Source: RGIG8700 sp045535635
GTDB lineage: Bacteria; Bacillota; Clostridia; RGIG6154
Direction: 5' to 3'
NCBI GenBank assembly: GCA_045535635.1
Contig: JAZSLZ010000001.1
Coordinates: forward strand, 1-8,816
Length of the DNA stretch: 8,816 nucleotides
Position numbers and translations under genes: made by a program. The number at the start of each line of letters is the position of its first letter. Position 1 is the stretch's first letter. Shown here piece after piece: positions 5,237-8,816 of the stretch. The notes under the pieces are model-generated. The model searched no databases and was not told the DNA's origin. It saw only the letters and a list, made by a program, of their open reading frames with translations.

Positions 5237-6496
5237 TTAAAAGTTTCCTTTTGCAAGTTCATTGATGTCTATATCAAAGCTTTCGCCTGTTTCCATATTT
5301 TTGCATTTAGCGTTCATCTGTGCAATTTCGTCATCACCAAGTACGATTGAGAATTTTGCACCGATTTTATCTGCATATTTCATCTGTGCTTTAACAGATT
5401 TACCAAGATGGTCAAACTCTGCAGAAATATTATTTTTTCTGAGTGCAGTAACACACTTAAATGCAAGTGCAGTTGCATCCTCTCCCATTGAAGCAATATA
5501 AAGCTTTGGAGCAGGTTTCTCTGCTGAGACTGTATTCTGCTTCTGCACAATGCTGATAAGTCTTTCAAGACCGATTGAAAAACCGATACCAGGTGTTGAC
5601 GGACCTCCAAGCTGTTCAATAAGACCGTCGTATCTTCCGCCACCGCAAACTGTTGACTGTGCACCAAGGTCTTCTGATTTGATTTCAAAAACAGTTTTTG
5701 TATAATAATCAAGACCTCTTACAAGTCCTGTATCTACTTCATAGTCAAGACCAAGCTCTGTAAGTGCTTTTTTAAGTGTATCAAAATGCTTAACACAATC
5801 TTCACAAAGAACACTGTCAACTGTTGGTGCATCCTCAAGTATCACCTGACAGTCTTTGTTCTTACAATCAAGAACACGAAGCGGATTTCTGTCAATTCTG
5901 TCCATACAAAGTCCGCAAAGACTTTCTTTTTTACTATTTAAAAAGTTCTTTAAAACCTCGTTGTATTTTTTTCTGCACTCTACACAACCAATCGAATTTA
6001 TGTAAAGCTTAAGACCTTTTACTCCTGCAGATGACAAAAGCTCCATAGCAAGAGTGATAATCTCTGCATCTGTATATGCTGAGTGGCTTCCGAAGTTTTC
6101 CACACCGAACTGTCTGAACTCTCTGAATCTTCCTGCCTGTGGTCTTTCATAACGAAAACATGAAATAAGATAGCACATTTTTGCAGGGAGAGCCTGTCCG
6201 TAAAGGCTATGCTCGATGAAGCTTCTTACAGTTGACGCAGTACCCTCAGGTCTTAAAGTGATGCTTCTGTCTCCTTTATCATTAAAGGTGTACATTTCTT
6301 TCTGTACAACGTCAGTTGTATCGCCTACGCCTCTGTTAAAAAGTTCTGTGTGTTCAAATGTAGGAAATCTGATTTCGTTATATCCGAAATTTCTGCAGAT
6401 TGCCATCATTTTGCTTTCAATATCCTGCCATATATATGATTCATCAGGCAACACATCGTGGGTGCCTTTTGGTGCAAGAATTTTAGTATCTTTCAT
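5237..6496 (-). CDS. hisS: histidyl-tRNA synthetase (HisRS)
   Basis: This class II synthetase activates histidine and charges tRNA-His. Its 419 residues match the family. Motif 2 is CFRYERPQAGRFREFRQFG (113-131), the histidine-specific motifs are LVRGLDYYTKTVFE (258-271) and GGGRYDGL (285-292), and motif 3 is GIGFSIGLERL (303-313). A C-terminal anticodon-binding domain begins near 330. The insertion domain carries eight cysteines in pairs (C171/C174, C194/C197, C211/C216, C231/C234), suggesting a metal-stabilised subdomain. GTHDVLP at 11-17 is the usual N-terminal motif. The ATG at 6496 has AGAGGA six bases upstream and a plausible promoter in the preceding 65-base gap; tyrS follows in the same transcript. 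It is clearly the synthetase rather than the HisZ regulatory paralogue, because both histidine motifs are intact. Confidence 0.97.
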   Translation of the reverse strand: MKDTKILAPKGTHDVLPDESYIWQDIESKMMAICRNFGYNEIRFPTFEHTELFNRGVGDTTDVVQKEMYTFNDKGDRSITLRPEGTASTVRSFIEHSLYGQALPAKMCYLISCFRYERPQAGRFREFRQFGVENFGSHSAYTDAEIITLAMELLSSAGVKGLKLYINSIGCVECRKKYNEVLKNFLNSKKESLCGLCMDRIDRNPLRVLDCKNKDCQVILEDAPTVDSVLCEDCVKHFDTLKKALTELGLDYEVDTGLVRGLDYYTKTVFEIKSEDLGAQSTVCGGGRYDGLIEQLGGPSTPGIGFSIGLERLISIVQKQNTVSAEKPAPKLYIASMGEDATALAFKCVTALRKNNISAEFDHLGKSVKAQMKYADKIGAKFSIVLGDDEIAQMNAKCKNMETGESFDIDINELAKGNF

Positions 6497-6530
6497 AATT
6501 ATTCCTCTTCGTTTAAATTTTCATCTAATT

Positions 6531-6559
6531 ATTTTAACACATTTTTCGCAAATACACAA
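6531..6559 (-). promoter_or_regulatory. possible promoter of hisS-tyrS
   Basis: On the minus strand TTGTGT (6559-6554) and TAAAAT (6536-6531) are separated by 17 bases, and TGT before the -10 gives an extended TGn element. Transcription would begin near 6524, 28 bases before the hisS ATG. The -35 matches the consensus only in its first three bases. The gap is too short for a T-box leader, and none is seen. Confidence 0.4.
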
Positions 6560-6561
6560 GA

Positions 6562-7143
6562 TTATATTGCTAAATTTTCAAGAATAGCAAGAATTCTGTC
6601 CTTTCCCTCTCCTGTTTCCGAAGAAAAAGGAATAAAATGCTCATCGTCAACAATCATAATTTCCTTGATTTTATCAAGGCATTCTGCTTTTTGAGATGGT
6701 TTAAGCTTGTCTGATTTTGTAGCAACAACATAGAAATTCTTTGAGTACGCTCTTATCCATTTAAGCATTATAATATCGTCTTCAGACGGCTCGTGACGCG
6801 AATCTACCAAAAGGAAAATCGCCTTCATACAATCTCTTGACTTAAGATAGAACTCAATCATTCCGCCCCATTTTTCTTTTTCCTTTTTAGAAACCTTTGC
6901 ATAGCCATATCCAGGAAGGTCAACAAGCATAAGTTTTTTATCAATTGAGTAAAAATTTATTGTTGTAGTTTTTCCAGGCTTTGAGCTTACTCTTGCAAAG
7001 TTTTTGCGGTTTAGTATTTTATTAATCAGCGATGACTTCCCTACATTTGATCTGCCAACCATCGCAAGTTCAGGAAGCTCACCCTTTGGGTACTGTCTGT
7101 CTGAAACTGCCGAAATTATAAATTCTGCATTATGAAGGTTCAT
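6562..7143 (-). CDS. yihA: ribosome biogenesis GTP-binding protein YihA/YsxC (EngB)
   Basis: This 193-residue GTPase of the TrmE-Era-EngA-YihA-Septin-like class assists assembly of the large ribosomal subunit. The GTP-binding motifs are complete: G1 GRSNVGKS (30-37), the G2 threonines in GKTTTINFY (58-65), G3 DLPGYG (75-80), G4 TKSD (142-145) and G5-like SSETGEG (174-180). Its length is typical, and there is no extra domain. The ATG at 7143 begins 3 bases after the lon stop, with AAGGAGT overlapping the end of lon. This matches the lon-ysxC pairing of Bacillus and other Firmicutes, so it is probably read from the lon transcript. Synonyms are ysxC and engB. Confidence 0.96.
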   Translation of the reverse strand: MNLHNAEFIISAVSDRQYPKGELPELAMVGRSNVGKSSLINKILNRKNFARVSSKPGKTTTINFYSIDKKLMLVDLPGYGYAKVSKKEKEKWGGMIEFYLKSRDCMKAIFLLVDSRHEPSEDDIIMLKWIRAYSKNFYVVATKSDKLKPSQKAECLDKIKEIMIVDDEHFIPFSSETGEGKDRILAILENLAI

Positions 7144-7146
7144 AAA

Positions 7147-8816
7147 TTACTCCTTATTGAGGGCGATTTTAAGCACCTCTTCTATATTTTTAACATAGTG
7201 AATATTAAGACCAAACTTAACGCCTTGTCTTTCATACTCTTCAACATCTTTTTTGTTGGACATTGGAACAATTACATCTGTAATATTCTTTCTTGCCGCA
7301 GCAAGGAGTTTTTCTCTAACTCCGCCTATTGCAAGAACAGAACTGTTTAATGTTATTTCCCCTGTCATAGCAAGTTTCGCTTTTGGCTTTCTGCCTGTAA
7401 TTGCAGAAACTATTGCAGTTGTTATTGTGATACCTGCAGATGGTCCGTCTTTAGGAACCGCACCTTCAGGGAAATGAATATGAATGTCATATTTTTTGAA
7501 GAATTCTTCGTCAATTTTAAGCATTGGCATAAGTGCCTTCACAACAGACAAGCTTAAACTTACAGACTCCTTCATTACTTCTCCCAGATTACCTGTAACA
7601 TCAACCTTACCTGAGCCTGAAACAACTCCTGCCTCAACCTTAAGAACATCTCCGCCAAACATAGTCCATGCAAGGCCGTTCACAATTCCAATCTCTGCTT
7701 TTAATTTATCGCTTTCGTCCTTTGCAACAGGTTTGCCAAGCAACTTCTCCAGATTTTTAACAGTAACTGAAAGTTTTTTATCTTTAAGTAATTCTCTTAT
7801 ACTTTTATTGCAGATTGTGGAAATGCATCTTTCGAGCTGTCTTACCCCTGTTTCTCTTGTGTAGTCTTCAATTATTTTTAAGATTACACTGTCTGAAAGC
7901 TTAAGTCCTTTTAACTTATGGGCATTAAGTTGCTTTGGAATAAGATATTCCTTTGCAATGCTTAACTTTTCCTGAACTGTATAGCTTTCAAGCTCAATTA
8001 TATCCATTCTGTCACGAAGGGGATACGGAATTTCAGAAAGGTCGTTTGCAGTTGCTATAAATAATGTTTTTGATAAATCAAAAGGTACTGAAATGTAGTT
8101 ATCAGTAAATATTTTATTTTGTTCAGGATCTAAAACCTCTAAAAGAGCAGAAGTAGGATCTCCTCTGTAATCATTACTTAGCTTGTCTATTTCATCGAGA
8201 AGAAATACCGGATTGTTGCATTTTGCTCTTATGTATGCAGATATTATTTTGCCAGGCATTGCTCCTACATAGGTTTTTCTATGTCCTCTTATTTCACTTT
8301 CATCTTTAACGCCGCCAAGAGAAATTTTCACAAATTTTCTTCCAAGTGCCTGTGCAACAGAATTTGCAATAGATGTTTTACCAACCCCCGGAGGACCTAC
8401 AAGGCATATTATACTGCCACTGTATTCACTGTTATATATTCTTGCGGCTAAATTATCAAGAATTCTTTCTTTAACCTTTACCATACCAAAATGGGAATCA
8501 TTAAGGAATTTTTCAGCCGCTTCAAATGATTCAAATTCTGAAAATTCTTTATTAAACGGAAGGCTTAAAACTGTGTCAAGATGTGTTTTAAGCACACCGT
8601 ATTCCTGAGACATAGGGCCAACATAATTAAGTTTTTTTGCTTCGTTTAATAATTCTTCTTCATACTGGCTTTCAAGCTTTAGCGCCTTGATTTTATCTTC
8701 AATCTGGATTTCATCTTCATTTGCATCAAAGCCCATACCAAGCTCATCTTTTATAACCTTAAGCTTTTCTCTTAAGTAGTAATCCTTTTGGTTTTTATCA
8801 ATGAAGTCGGAGGCCA
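7147..8816 (-). CDS. lon: ATP-dependent protease Lon, C-terminal ~555 residues (5' end beyond window)
   Basis: This is the larger part of LonA, the cytosolic AAA+ protease that unfolds and degrades damaged and regulatory proteins. The frame is open through the right edge and still shows Lon sequence there (QKDYYLREKLKVIKDELG), so the methionine codon at 8736 is internal. Roughly 220 N-terminal residues are missing, judged from a usual length near 770-800. Counting from that internal methionine, Walker A is GPPGVGKT (114-121), Walker B VFLLDE (177-182), the proteolytic serine lies in PKDGPSAG (S433) and the catalytic lysine in GGVREKLLAA (K476). The 43-residue Ser-Lys spacing equals that of E. 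coli S679/K722. The enzyme therefore appears active, and the soluble LonA layout (no membrane segment in the AAA+ domain) fits. yihA follows 3 bases later. Confidence 0.97.
   Translation of the reverse strand, partial: ASDFIDKNQKDYYLREKLKVIKDELGMGFDANEDEIQIEDKIKALKLESQYEEELLNEAKKLNYVGPMSQEYGVLKTHLDTVLSLPFNKEFSEFESFEAAEKFLNDSHFGMVKVKERILDNLAARIYNSEYSGSIICLVGPPGVGKTSIANSVAQALGRKFVKISLGGVKDESEIRGHRKTYVGAMPGKIISAYIRAKCNNPVFLLDEIDKLSNDYRGDPTSALLEVLDPEQNKIFTDNYISVPFDLSKTLFIATANDLSEIPYPLRDRMDIIELESYTVQEKLSIAKEYLIPKQLNAHKLKGLKLSDSVILKIIEDYTRETGVRQLERCISTICNKSIRELLKDKKLSVTVKNLEKLLGKPVAKDESDKLKAEIGIVNGLAWTMFGGDVLKVEAGVVSGSGKVDVTGNLGEVMKESVSLSLSVVKALMPMLKIDEEFFKKYDIHIHFPEGAVPKDGPSAGITITTAIVSAITGRKPKAKLAMTGEITLNSSVLAIGGVREKLLAAARKNITDVIVPMSNKKDVEEYERQGVKFGLNIHYVKNIEEVLKIALNKE

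Noticed and set aside
6497..6561. Intrinsic terminator after yihA
   Set aside because: No GC-rich stem with a T-run is visible on the minus strand, so read-through from lon-yihA into hisS remains possible.
8734..8736. ATG at 8736 as the true start of lon
   Set aside because: The frame stays open to the window edge and encodes recognisable Lon sequence upstream of this codon, so the methionine is internal.

Overview
The window looks like AT-rich chromosomal DNA from an anaerobic, probably fermentative Firmicute of the class Clostridia. The grounds are the low GC (judged by eye), strong AAGGAG-type ribosome binding sites, the lon-ysxC gene order known from Firmicutes, and a gene set built around [FeFe]-hydrogenase. 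All ten genes lie on the minus strand, so transcription runs from right to left. The species cannot be named from this sequence. Two genes are cut by the window edges: lon at the right (5' end missing) and an ATPase-fold gene at the left (3' end missing). No tRNA, rRNA, CRISPR array, insertion sequence or phage gene was seen.

Right part, 3962-8816 (housekeeping). The order in transcription is lon (partial) and yihA/ysxC, 3 bases apart, then a 65-base gap with a plausible promoter, then hisS and tyrS, 19 bases apart. These genes cover ATP-dependent proteolysis, ribosome assembly and charging of tRNA-His and tRNA-Tyr. All carry intact diagnostic motifs. A 9-bp hairpin follows tyrS and may end that transcript.

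Centre, 3819-3999 (intergenic, 181 bases). This holds the tyrS-trailing hairpin and a good extended -10 promoter (TGATATAAT on the minus strand) about 40 bases before the first gene of the left operon. An imperfect inverted repeat overlapping the -10 could be a redox-regulator operator, but this is speculative.

Left part, 1-3818 (hydrogenase-linked operon). In order: a NuoE-like [2Fe-2S] thioredoxin-fold subunit; a small DRTGG-like protein; an RsbW/SpoIIAB-like ATP-binding protein; an [FeFe]-hydrogenase large-subunit homologue; a second small DRTGG-like protein; a PHP-family metal-dependent hydrolase; and the start of a second ATPase-fold protein. The genes overlap or nearly touch, with one 67-base gap. 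The hydrogenase homologue keeps all four H-cluster cysteines but has lost several residues that catalytic enzymes use for proton transfer and H-cluster contact. It therefore resembles the putative sensory (HydS, group D-like) hydrogenases. My reading is that NuoE belongs to an electron-bifurcating or NADH-linked hydrogenase whose NuoF and HydA subunits probably lie just beyond the left edge. The other genes would form a redox- or H2-sensing module: an H-cluster sensor, a possible protein serine kinase, two DRTGG ligand-binding domains and a PHP hydrolase. The gene identities are well supported; the signalling interpretation is inference.
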